This document shows positions 1 to 5,028 of a DNA stretch of 5,028 bases, one piece after another. The notes under the pieces are model-generated. The model was not told where the DNA came from. It saw nothing but the letters and a program-made list of their open reading frames with translations, and did not search any database. Every line of letters starts with the position of its first letter. Positions within the stretch are counted from its first letter, which is position 1. A program made the position numbers and the translations under genes. Source of the DNA: PALSA-1355 sp035496575 (lineage in GTDB: Bacteria; Planctomycetota; Planctomycetia; Pirellulales; PALSA-1355); NCBI GenBank assembly GCA_035496575.1, contig DATJEN010000198.1:1-5028 (forward strand), given 5' to 3'.

Positions 1-116
1 ACGTGGCCGGAAAAATGCGCAAGCACTTTATCCGTATCGTCCCCGGTGATCGGGTGCGCGTTGAGCTTTCTCCCTACGACCTGACCAAAGGTCGCATCAC
101 GTTCCGCGAGCGCTAG
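1..116 (+). CDS. infA: Translation initiation factor IF-1, C-terminal part (5' end outside window)
   Basis: IF-1 is a small cytoplasmic protein with a single OB fold (S1-like). It binds the A site of the 30S ribosomal subunit and works with IF-2 and IF-3 during translation initiation. The frame read from base 3 gives 37 residues, starting VAGKMRKHFIRI and ending KGRITFRER, then a TAG stop at 114-116. This aligns without gaps to the last 37 residues of the roughly 72-residue bacterial IF-1, from memory of the E. coli protein (GKMRKNYIRI, VELTPYDLSKGRI). Conserved points are the GKMRK loop, the PGD turn and the VELSPYDLTKGRI strand near the C-terminus. About half of the gene lies upstream of the window, so its start and promoter cannot be judged. 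The stop is followed by 391 bases without a gene, so infA looks like the last gene of its unit. Identification is secure; nothing is odd in the visible part. Confidence 0.97.
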   Translation, partial: VAGKMRKHFIRIVPGDRVRVELSPYDLTKGRITFRER

Positions 117-125
117 CCGACCGCT

Positions 126-243
126 TCGCGCGATTGCGGCCCAGATCTCTCGTTGTCGTGCCCTTGTCGCGCAATTGGGGCACGTGATTCTCGTTGTCTG
201 TGGCGCACCTTCGCTCGCGCGTGGCCGCTAGAGCTCGTTTGTC
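126..243. repeat. Degenerate direct repeat, two clear copies and a weaker third
   Basis: Copy 1 (126-157) begins TCGCGCGATTGCGGC and ends TCTCGTTGTC. Copy 2 (167-198) begins TCGCGCAATTGGGGC and ends TCTCGTTGTC. The two are exactly 41 bases apart at both ends: the first block matches at 13 of 15 positions and the last block at 10 of 10, while the middle has drifted. A looser copy 3 (215-243) begins TCGCGCG and ends CTCGTTTGTC, with one extra T and a shorter middle. The spacing and non-coding location suggest an old tandem duplication or a set of binding sites; no function is shown by the sequence. Confidence 0.55.
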
Positions 244-424
244 ACGGCTTCGGCCCAATTTTTGTGGGTATATCCCCCGGCGAATTCCTAGGCGCGCGGG
301 TTTGGATAACCTACGATTCAGTCCCGGCGCCAAATAGCCACGCACGCCCAAAAGGCGCGCGATGCCACGGCCGAGTCGCCGCCACCCGTAAAGTCCTCCC
401 AAAACTAACCACGCCTTTGCCGGG

Positions 425-430
425 TATAAC
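425..430 (+). promoter_or_regulatory. Possible -10 box (TATAAC) for the secreted-protein gene
   Basis: TATAAC fits five of six positions of the sigma-70 type -10 consensus and lies about 78 bases upstream of the GTG start. No good TTGACA-like -35 box lies 16-18 bases upstream (that stretch reads around AACTAA), and there is no extended -10 TG. If used, transcription would start near 437, giving a leader of about 70 nt that contains the hairpin at 438-454. This is a weak call. Confidence 0.22.
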
Positions 431-437
431 TCGCAGG

Positions 438-454
438 AACCGCATGGTGCGGTT
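438..454 (+). other. Small perfect hairpin in the presumed 5' leader
   Basis: AACCGCA (438-444) and TGCGGTT (448-454) form a perfect 7-bp stem with a 3-base loop (TGG). It lies about 54 bases before the GTG start and just after the weak -10-like box. It has no following T-run, so it is not a terminator. It could stabilise the leader or bind a dimeric regulator if the DNA form matters; this is speculative. Confidence 0.3.
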
Positions 455-495
455 GAACTTTGGCCTGCGGTGAGATATTGCCGGGCAGCCGAGAT

Positions 496-500
496 GGAGA
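496..500 (+). promoter_or_regulatory. Ribosome binding site deciding the GTG start at 508
   Basis: GGAGA at 496-500 is a good Shine-Dalgarno sequence with 7 bases between it and the GTG at 508. The frame also stays open upstream to a TTG at 460, but no Shine-Dalgarno sequence precedes that codon. The residues it would add (ACGEILPGSRDG...) would also bury the signal peptide. The site therefore supports GTG 508 as the true start. Confidence 0.75.
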
Positions 501-507
501 CCATCAC

Positions 508-2205
508 GTGAAATATTTTGTGTCATCGCTATTGGCATTGGCGTTGGTCGTCGCCTCGACGACGCGTTTGCTCGCCAAAGACGAACCGGCCGTGCTCGAC
601 GGCGGCGTAAAGCCAGTCGCCACTCTGACGATTGCCAGCTACGAGCGACTAATGACGGACATCGGCTTCGTCGGCAACCTGGCCGGCAGCCCCGACCTCG
701 ATAAAAACCTCGAGGGCATGATCCAGCTCTTCACGCAAGGGCAGGGGCTCAATGGCCTCGATAAGAAAAAGCCGCTCGGGCTGACGCTGACCACTGACGG
801 CAATTCGTTTCAACCCTTGCTCGTGCTGCCCGTCACCGACCTCAAGGCGCTGCTCGAGGCGCTGGCTGGACTGGTCGGACCGGCGCAAGACAACGGCAAT
901 GGCGTTTTCGAGCTCAACGTCTTCAATCAAAAAGTTTTCGTGAAAGCTCAAGGCGGCTGGGCCTACGTCTCGCAGACCACCGAATCGCTCGACCGGGCGC
1001 CAAAGGATCCCGCCAAACTCTTTGGTGGGCTGGAAAAGAGCTATGACGTCGGCGCGCGGTTGTATGTGCAGAACATTCCCGAGCTCTATCGCGGCATGCT
1101 GATCGATCAGCTGCGCGTGGGAATCGAGGCGGGCCTCAACCGCCAGGCCGACGAAAGTGACGAAGCCTATGCCACGCGCCGCAAGATGGTCGAAGGTCAG
1201 GTCGAAGCCTTGTCGAAGGCCATCAACGACGTCGACCAACTCACGCTCGGTCTGGCCATCGATACCAAGGAGAAGAACGCTCACATTGATTTGAGCGTCT
1301 CGGTGGTGGCCGGTACGGATTCGGCAAAGCAGCTTTCGCAAGTCAAGCCGGCCACGTCGGATTTCGCTGGCTTCTTGGTGCCCGATGCCGCGGCGAGCTT
1401 GAATCTCACGGCCAAGATGAACAAAGAGGACACGCAGCAGATCGTGGCCGGCCTGAAAACCGTGCGCGAACACGCGATGCAGGCGCTTGAGAAGGACGAC
1501 AAGCTCAAGGACGAGTCCTCGCAGAAGCTCGCCAAGGAAATGGTGGGCCAGGTCTTCGACGCGATTCAGGCCACCGTCGAAAGCGGAAAAATCGACGCCG
1601 GCGCGACGCTCAACCTGAGCGACAAGTCCATGGCTTTTGTGGTCGGCGCTTATGTCGCCGATCCCAAGCCGCTCGAGGATGCCCTGCGAAAGTTCGTCAA
1701 GCTGGGCGCGGAGAAAGATCCCAACTTCCCGGCCGTCAAGTTCGATGCCGCGAAGCATGCGGGCGTGCGCTTCCACACGGCCAGCGTGAGCGTGCCCTCG
1801 GAAGACAAGATTTCCAAAGTGATCGGCAACAAGCTGGACGTGGCCGTGGGCCTGGGCGCCAACAGCGTTTACCTGGCGGTCGGCACCGACAGCCTAAATA
1901 TGTGCAAATCGCTGATCGACAAGTCGAAGGCCGAGACCTCGAAACAGTTGCCGCCGTTCCAGGTGAACGTCGCGCTGGCGCCGATCTTCCAGTTTGCTGC
2001 GGCGCTGCAAGACGAGCCGGCCGTGGCCGGGATGGCCAAGGATCTGGCCCAGGCGAACGGTAAAGATCATGTGCGCCTGGTGGTTACGCCCAAGGACAAC
2101 TCGATCCTGATTCGGCTGAGCGCTGAAGAAGGCGTGTTGCAACTGCTGGGCACCGCCTTCAAGAACGCGCAGGCCGGCGGCGCGATCCCGGGGCTTGGAC
2201 AGTAG
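508..2205 (+). CDS. Exported protein of unknown function, 565 aa, planctomycete type
   Basis: I do not recognise a named family. The N-terminus (initiator, then KYFVSSLLALALVV...) is a classical Sec signal peptide: one Lys, a hydrophobic core at about residues 4-16, and a likely cleavage after LLA at 23, before KDEP. No further membrane segment, lipobox (Cys after the signal) or catalytic motif is visible, and there is a single Cys (C466), so a soluble periplasmic or extracellular protein is likely. The chain alternates beta-rich stretches (for example LTLGLAID near 245-252) with long charged helices (about 210-245 and 315-365). Residues of about 92-285 and 372-558 follow the same order of motifs, suggesting an internal duplication. 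The GTG start is chosen for the GGAGA site 7 bases upstream and the signal peptide. A terminator begins 57 bases after the stop, so the gene is probably transcribed alone. It resembles hypothetical secreted proteins I associate with planctomycetes; the function is open. Confidence 0.9.
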   Translation: MKYFVSSLLALALVVASTTRLLAKDEPAVLDGGVKPVATLTIASYERLMTDIGFVGNLAGSPDLDKNLEGMIQLFTQGQGLNGLDKKKPLGLTLTTDGNSFQPLLVLPVTDLKALLEALAGLVGPAQDNGNGVFELNVFNQKVFVKAQGGWAYVSQTTESLDRAPKDPAKLFGGLEKSYDVGARLYVQNIPELYRGMLIDQLRVGIEAGLNRQADESDEAYATRRKMVEGQVEALSKAINDVDQLTLGLAIDTKEKNAHIDLSVSVVAGTDSAKQLSQVKPATSDFAGFLVPDAAASLNLTAKMNKEDTQQIVAGLKTVREHAMQALEKDDKLKDESSQKLAKEMVGQVFDAIQATVESGKIDAGATLNLSDKSMAFVVGAYVADPKPLEDALRKFVKLGAEKDPNFPAVKFDAAKHAGVRFHTASVSVPSEDKISKVIGNKLDVAVGLGANSVYLAVGTDSLNMCKSLIDKSKAETSKQLPPFQVNVALAPIFQFAAALQDEPAVAGMAKDLAQANGKDHVRLVVTPKDNSILIRLSAEEGVLQLLGTAFKNAQAGGAIPGLGQ

Positions 2206-2261
2206 GAATGCTTGGGGGGTAAACACTTCCCCTGATACGCTCTGATTGAATCTGCAAATCG

Positions 2262-2294
2262 AAACGCCAGGCTCACAAGGCCTGGCGTTTTTTT
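2262..2294 (+). terminator. Strong Rho-independent terminator
   Basis: AAACGCCAGGC (2262-2272) pairs perfectly with GCCTGGCGTTT (2280-2290), an 11-bp stem closing a 7-base loop (TCACAAG). The T-run at 2288-2294 has seven Ts, three of which can pair with the As at the base of the stem. It lies 57 bases after the stop of the secreted-protein gene and should end its transcript. On the reverse strand the stem is followed by TTTCGATTTG, a much poorer T-run, so it acts mainly in the + direction. Confidence 0.93.
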
Positions 2295-2470
2295 GCGCGC
2301 CGGGGGTTCGATGGTCCAGTCGGGTCCGTTGGCGGGAATACGGCGAAATCGGGCAGAAAACCGCTTGCGAGCACTACCTTGGCCAACTACTGTGAACCGC
2401 ACCACCCACGACGGCGACGCGTTCGGCTGACCCGTTCCCCGCATCCCTCCCCACGCTCAACTTGGACCGT

Positions 2471-2498
2471 GCCGCCTGTGGCAGCTTTTTGCAGCGGC
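2471..2498 (+). other. Imperfect hairpin just before the protease start
   Basis: GCCGC-C-TG (2471-2478) can pair with CAGCGGC (2492-2498), a 7-bp stem with one bulged C and a 13-base loop that includes five Ts. It ends 4 bases before the first possible ATG (2503) and 10 before the preferred one (2509), so it would overlap any ribosome binding region. No good Shine-Dalgarno sequence is present (only a GGA at 2501-2503). The remaining 2295-2470 stretch shows no gene and no clear promoter. Confidence 0.2.
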
Positions 2499-2508
2499 GC
2501 GGATGCTA

Positions 2509-5028
2509 ATGAAGACTTTCCGACCGACACGAACGGGATCATCGAAGCGCAGCAGGCCCGCTCGCCCGGCTAGGCAAATGGCCCATGTGCGCGTCGTCGG
2601 CGAGTTGTTGGAAAAGCGACTGGTATTGACCTCGTTTCCGGTGCCGGGCATCGAGCTGCCGCATCCGCGGGACGCCGCGCTGGTCGACTTCTACGGGCCA
2701 GACCTGGTGGGCAAAGACGGTCCGATGGCCAAAATCGGCTTCGACCTGACGCTGCTCTATGAGGAGCTGCGGTTTCACGATGCGGTCGATCCAACCGCGC
2801 CTTTCACCAGTTCCAACCCTATGTTGGCCGTCGCAGGCACCCAGGTCTATGTCGACGTCAACGCGGCAGGCGACCCGGCCAGCTTGCGCTCGCAGGCAAC
2901 CGCCATTGGAATGAACGTGCAGGATGTGTCGGGCACCCTTGTCGAGGGAACCATTCCTATTTCGGCGCTCAACCAGCTGGCGGCCCTGAGCACGCTGGGG
3001 TTTGCGCGCCCGGTATATACACCGATAACGGCGACCGGTTCCGTCACCAGCCAGGCGGACACCGCCCTGCAAGCAAGCGCCGCCCGGGCACAATTCGGAG
3101 TCACCGGCCAAGGAGTCACCGTCGGAGTCCTTTCCGACAGCTTCAACCAGATTCCCTATGCGGGCAACGTGAACGGGATGGCGCGCGACATCTCCACCGG
3201 CGACTTGCCGCAGGATACGCAAGTTTTGGAAGATTCGACCGTCGGCAAGGACGAAGGACGCGCGATGGCGCAGCTAATTCATGATCTTGCGCCGGCGGCT
3301 GCGATTCGATTTGCAACGGCCCAAGGGGGCGAGGCGCACTTCGCCAACAATATCCTTGCGCTGGCCAATGCCGGCAGCAAAGTGATTGTTGATGACATTG
3401 GTTACCCCACGGAGCCGTTCTTTCAGGATGGATTATCCGCGCGCGCCGTCAATAGCGTTTTCGCTCAAGGCGTTGCTTATTTTTCGGCTGCCGGCAATGC
3501 GGGTGACAGTTCTTACGAGAGTCCATTTGTCGATTCGAAACTGACGCTGCCCAACGGGTCGAAGCTGCACGATTTCGACCCTGGCCCCGGAGTATCGACA
3601 CTACAGAAATTAACGATTCCCGTTGGGGCGACTGTGCGCGGAAGCCTCCAGTGGGACGCACCGTTTAAATCTTTGGGCGGAGCCGGCTCACTCAGCGACA
3701 TTGATGTCTCGTTGCTCGGAGCGGACGGAACGACCGTGATCGGCAGCACCATTACCAACAACATCGGTGGCGATCCGCTGGAAGTCTTCGGTTTCGTAAA
3801 CGACGGCTCAATCGACACGGATGCCAACGGTCAGCCGGATACAACTTTTTTCTTGCGAATCGAGTTGGTTTCGGGCCCCGCGCCAGGCCTGATGAAATAT
3901 GTCGACTTTGGAGAGTCCGCCACGATCGTAGGCTTTGCGACGCACAGCAGCACCGACATCGGACATCCAAATACGGCAGGCGCCATGGGCGTGGCCGCGT
4001 CCGCCTTTTTCTTAACCCCGGCCTTCGGTGCGGCTGCGCCGAGTCTCAATAGCTTCTCCTCACTCGGCGGCGGTTCCCTCTTGTTCGATACGAGCGGCAA
4101 CCGGCTATCGACTCCTTTCAATCCCAATAGTCCACAAATCGCGGGCGTCGATGGCACCAATACCACCTTCTTCGGCAGCGATATTCCGCAAGACAGCGAT
4201 GCGCTTCCAAATTTCTTCGGCACCTCCGCGGCCGCTCCGCACGTCGCGGCGATAGCGGCGCTCTTGGTTGAAGCCGGCCAAGGAAGACTGTCGCCCTCGA
4301 ATGTTTATCTGATTCTGGAAAATACCGCCACAGACATCGTGAGTCGATCGGATGTCTCCAATCCCGGCGTGCCCATCTCGATTCCTAACGGCGCTGGCGT
4401 CGATGCCTTTAGTGGACACGGCCTGGTCAATGCTCTGAAGGCCATTCAAGTCGTAAAAAATGGCATTACGATCAATGGTGTCAGCCAGTTCGAAGGCGAT
4501 AGCGGCACCACCGATTTCGTCTTCACCGTATCGCTGGGAACCGACATCTCATCGCCCGTTACGCTCGAATACTCGACCGTTGCGGGCACGGCCGTCGCGC
4601 TCGAAGACTATGTGGCGCAATCCGGAACTCTGACGTTCACGCCAGGCGGCGCCAAAAGCCAACTGATTACCGTCCAAGTCAATGGCGATACGAAGGTTGA
4701 ATCTGACGAGACCTTTATCGTGCGGCTCAGCCATGCGGTGGGCGGTTTCATCGGAAGTGGCGATGGAGTGGGCACGATCAAGAATGACGACGTCGACCTG
4801 TCGATCAACGACCTGACGGTGATCGAAGGGGACAGCGGCACAAAGAACGCCGTGTTTACCGTGACTGCCTTCGGCTCGACCGAGCGCACCGTAACGGTGA
4901 GTTGGGTGACCGTCGACGGCACGGCGCTGGCCGGCAGCGACTACCAGGCGTCGGCCGGCGCGGTGAGTTTTGCTCCCGGCGGCGGAACTGCGAATGTCAC
5001 CGTGCCGATCCTTGGGGATGATTTAAAC
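2509..5028 (+). CDS. Exported subtilisin/sedolisin-like serine peptidase with Calx-beta repeats (3' end outside window)
   Basis: A large extracellular or cell-surface peptidase, 840 residues seen and still open. Residues 1-23 are strongly basic (9 Arg/Lys), followed by LLEKRLVLT (33-41), matching the L-E-x-R-x-x-L N-terminal motif of exported planctomycete proteins. About 105-182 looks like a propeptide or linker module, ending PVYTPI...GSVTSQAD. The catalytic domain spans about 193-645: GVTVGVLSDSF has the Asp (D210), KDEGRAMAQLIHDLAP has Glu (E249) where subtilisins have His, FSAAGNAGD has the oxyanion Asn (N330), and GTSAAAPHVAAIAALL has the nucleophile Ser (S573). An insert of about 150 residues (331-484), probably beta-rich, separates AAGN from GHPNTAGAMGVAA. 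FSGHGLVNALKAI closes the domain. Two Calx-beta domains follow (about 651-761 and 762 on). ATG 2509 is chosen because it gives MKTFRPTR; ATG 2503 in the same frame adds only two residues, and ATG 2578 would remove the basic segment. The frame opens after a TGA at 2428-2430. The substrate is unknown; a Glu-Asp-Ser peptidase is inferred. Confidence 0.92.
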   Translation, partial: MKTFRPTRTGSSKRSRPARPARQMAHVRVVGELLEKRLVLTSFPVPGIELPHPRDAALVDFYGPDLVGKDGPMAKIGFDLTLLYEELRFHDAVDPTAPFTSSNPMLAVAGTQVYVDVNAAGDPASLRSQATAIGMNVQDVSGTLVEGTIPISALNQLAALSTLGFARPVYTPITATGSVTSQADTALQASAARAQFGVTGQGVTVGVLSDSFNQIPYAGNVNGMARDISTGDLPQDTQVLEDSTVGKDEGRAMAQLIHDLAPAAAIRFATAQGGEAHFANNILALANAGSKVIVDDIGYPTEPFFQDGLSARAVNSVFAQGVAYFSAAGNAGDSSYESPFVDSKLTLPNGSKLHDFDPGPGVSTLQKLTIPVGATVRGSLQWDAPFKSLGGAGSLSDIDVSLLGADGTTVIGSTITNNIGGDPLEVFGFVNDGSIDTDANGQPDTTFFLRIELVSGPAPGLMKYVDFGESATIVGFATHSSTDIGHPNTAGAMGVAASAFFLTPAFGAAAPSLNSFSSLGGGSLLFDTSGNRLSTPFNPNSPQIAGVDGTNTTFFGSDIPQDSDALPNFFGTSAAAPHVAAIAALLVEAGQGRLSPSNVYLILENTATDIVSRSDVSNPGVPISIPNGAGVDAFSGHGLVNALKAIQVVKNGITINGVSQFEGDSGTTDFVFTVSLGTDISSPVTLEYSTVAGTAVALEDYVAQSGTLTFTPGGAKSQLITVQVNGDTKVESDETFIVRLSHAVGGFIGSGDGVGTIKNDDVDLSINDLTVIEGDSGTKNAVFTVTAFGSTERTVTVSWVTVDGTALAGSDYQASAGAVSFAPGGGTANVTVPILGDDLN
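4459..5028 (+). repeat. Calx-beta domain repeats in the protease (second copy cut by window edge)
   Basis: Two homologous units of about 111 residues lie in tandem within the protease. Unit 1 (from about 4459 to 4791) has ITINGVSQFEGDSGTTDFVF, then YSTVAGTA...DY, SGTLTFTPGG, VNGDTKVESDETF and GTIKNDD. Unit 2 (from about 4792) has LSINDLTVIEGDSGTKNAVF, WVTVDGTALAGSDY, AGAVSFAPGG and ILGDDLN, where the window ends. The conserved Glu of E-G-D-S-G falls at 4492 and 4825, a period of 333 bases. Calx-beta domains are known as calcium-binding beta-sandwich modules; the acidic DDxxxESDETF and KNDD positions needed for that are present in unit 1. In bacterial surface proteins such arrays usually act as adhesion or spacer modules, so further copies are expected downstream. 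Confidence 0.88.

Larger units (their letters stand above)
117..507. other. Intergenic region between infA and the secreted-protein gene
   Basis: I see no convincing gene in these 391 bases. Open frames on both strands (about 106 codons on +, up to about 136 on -) are rich in Arg, Gly and Cys, show no recognisable domain, and lack ribosome binding sites. The region holds a degenerate direct repeat (126-243), a T-run at 259-263 after a very short GGC-TTCG-GCC hairpin, a weak -10-like box (425-430) and a hairpin (438-454). I found no strong Rho-independent terminator for infA. Most of the regulation of the next gene presumably lies in the last 100 bases or so, but this is inference. Confidence 0.6.

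Noticed and set aside
126..243. CRISPR-like array in the repeat region
   Set aside because: There are only two or three copies, the repeats are diverged in the middle, the intervals are 9 and 16 bases, and there are no cas genes nearby.
246..263. GGC-TTCG-GCC hairpin followed by a T-run as an infA terminator
   Set aside because: The stem has only 3 bp before a C-C mismatch and the Ts start 3 bases later, so it is too weak to call.
97..507. Open frames in the infA downstream gap (136 codons on -, 106 codons on + at 153-473)
   Set aside because: Composition is Arg/Gly/Cys-rich and domain-free, no ribosome binding site is seen, and the minus frame overlaps the end of infA. The repeats make parts of the frame look regular by chance.
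460..507. Earlier TTG start (460) for the secreted-protein gene
   Set aside because: It would put 16 polar residues ahead of the signal peptide and has no Shine-Dalgarno sequence; GTG 508 has GGAGA at the right spacing.
649..1776. A 375-codon open frame on the minus strand inside the secreted-protein gene
   Set aside because: It lies wholly antisense to a gene with a signal peptide and good coding character. Its product is rich in His, Arg and Leu with no recognisable domain. Long antisense frames are expected in GC-rich genes.
2379..2573. A 64-codon + strand frame before the protease
   Set aside because: It begins at a TTG, overlaps the real protease start in another frame, and encodes a low-complexity Pro/Arg/His-rich peptide with no domain.
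2539..3222. A 227-codon minus-strand frame opposite the protease N-terminal region
   Set aside because: It is antisense to the protease reading frame and shows no known motif; the + strand frame carries recognisable domains over the same bases.
3280..3285. H258 (IHDLAP) as the missing catalytic His of the protease
   Set aside because: It is nine residues beyond the aligned His64 position, further along the helix, so it would not point into the active site in a subtilisin-like fold. Only a structural model could reopen this.

Overview
The window looks like chromosomal DNA of a moderately GC-rich planctomycete, probably of the Pirellulales type. Three things point there. The third gene has a basic N-terminus followed by an L-E-x-R-x-x-L motif (LLEKRLVLT), typical of exported planctomycete proteins. 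The middle gene resembles secreted proteins of unknown function that I associate with this phylum. The protease plus Calx-beta architecture is also common there. The assignment rests on recognition by eye, not on a search.

Layout, all on the + strand: (1) positions 1-116 hold the last 37 codons of infA (translation initiation factor IF-1). (2) Positions 117-507 are a 391-base gap with no convincing gene. It holds a degenerate three-copy direct repeat (126-243), a weak -10-like box (425-430), a small perfect hairpin (438-454) and a Shine-Dalgarno sequence (496-500). (3) Positions 508-2205 encode a complete 565-residue exported protein of unknown function with a GTG start, a signal peptide and signs of an internal two-fold duplication. 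(4) A strong Rho-independent terminator at 2262-2294 closes that unit. (5) After about 214 bases of apparently non-coding DNA, a large gene starts near 2509 and is still open at the window edge (840 codons seen). It encodes an exported subtilisin/sedolisin-like serine peptidase followed by Calx-beta repeats.

The three genes do not appear to form one operon. Wide gaps separate them and a terminator stands between the second and third. infA is a housekeeping translation gene; the other two are envelope or extracellular proteins with no visible functional link.

The most interesting item is the peptidase. It keeps the subtilisin-type Asp (D210), oxyanion Asn (N330) and nucleophile Ser (S573), but has Glu (E249) where subtilisins have the catalytic His. 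It also carries an insert of about 150 residues inside the catalytic domain. Glu in that place recalls the sedolisin (S53) triad. I did not see a mobile element, CRISPR array, tRNA or rRNA.
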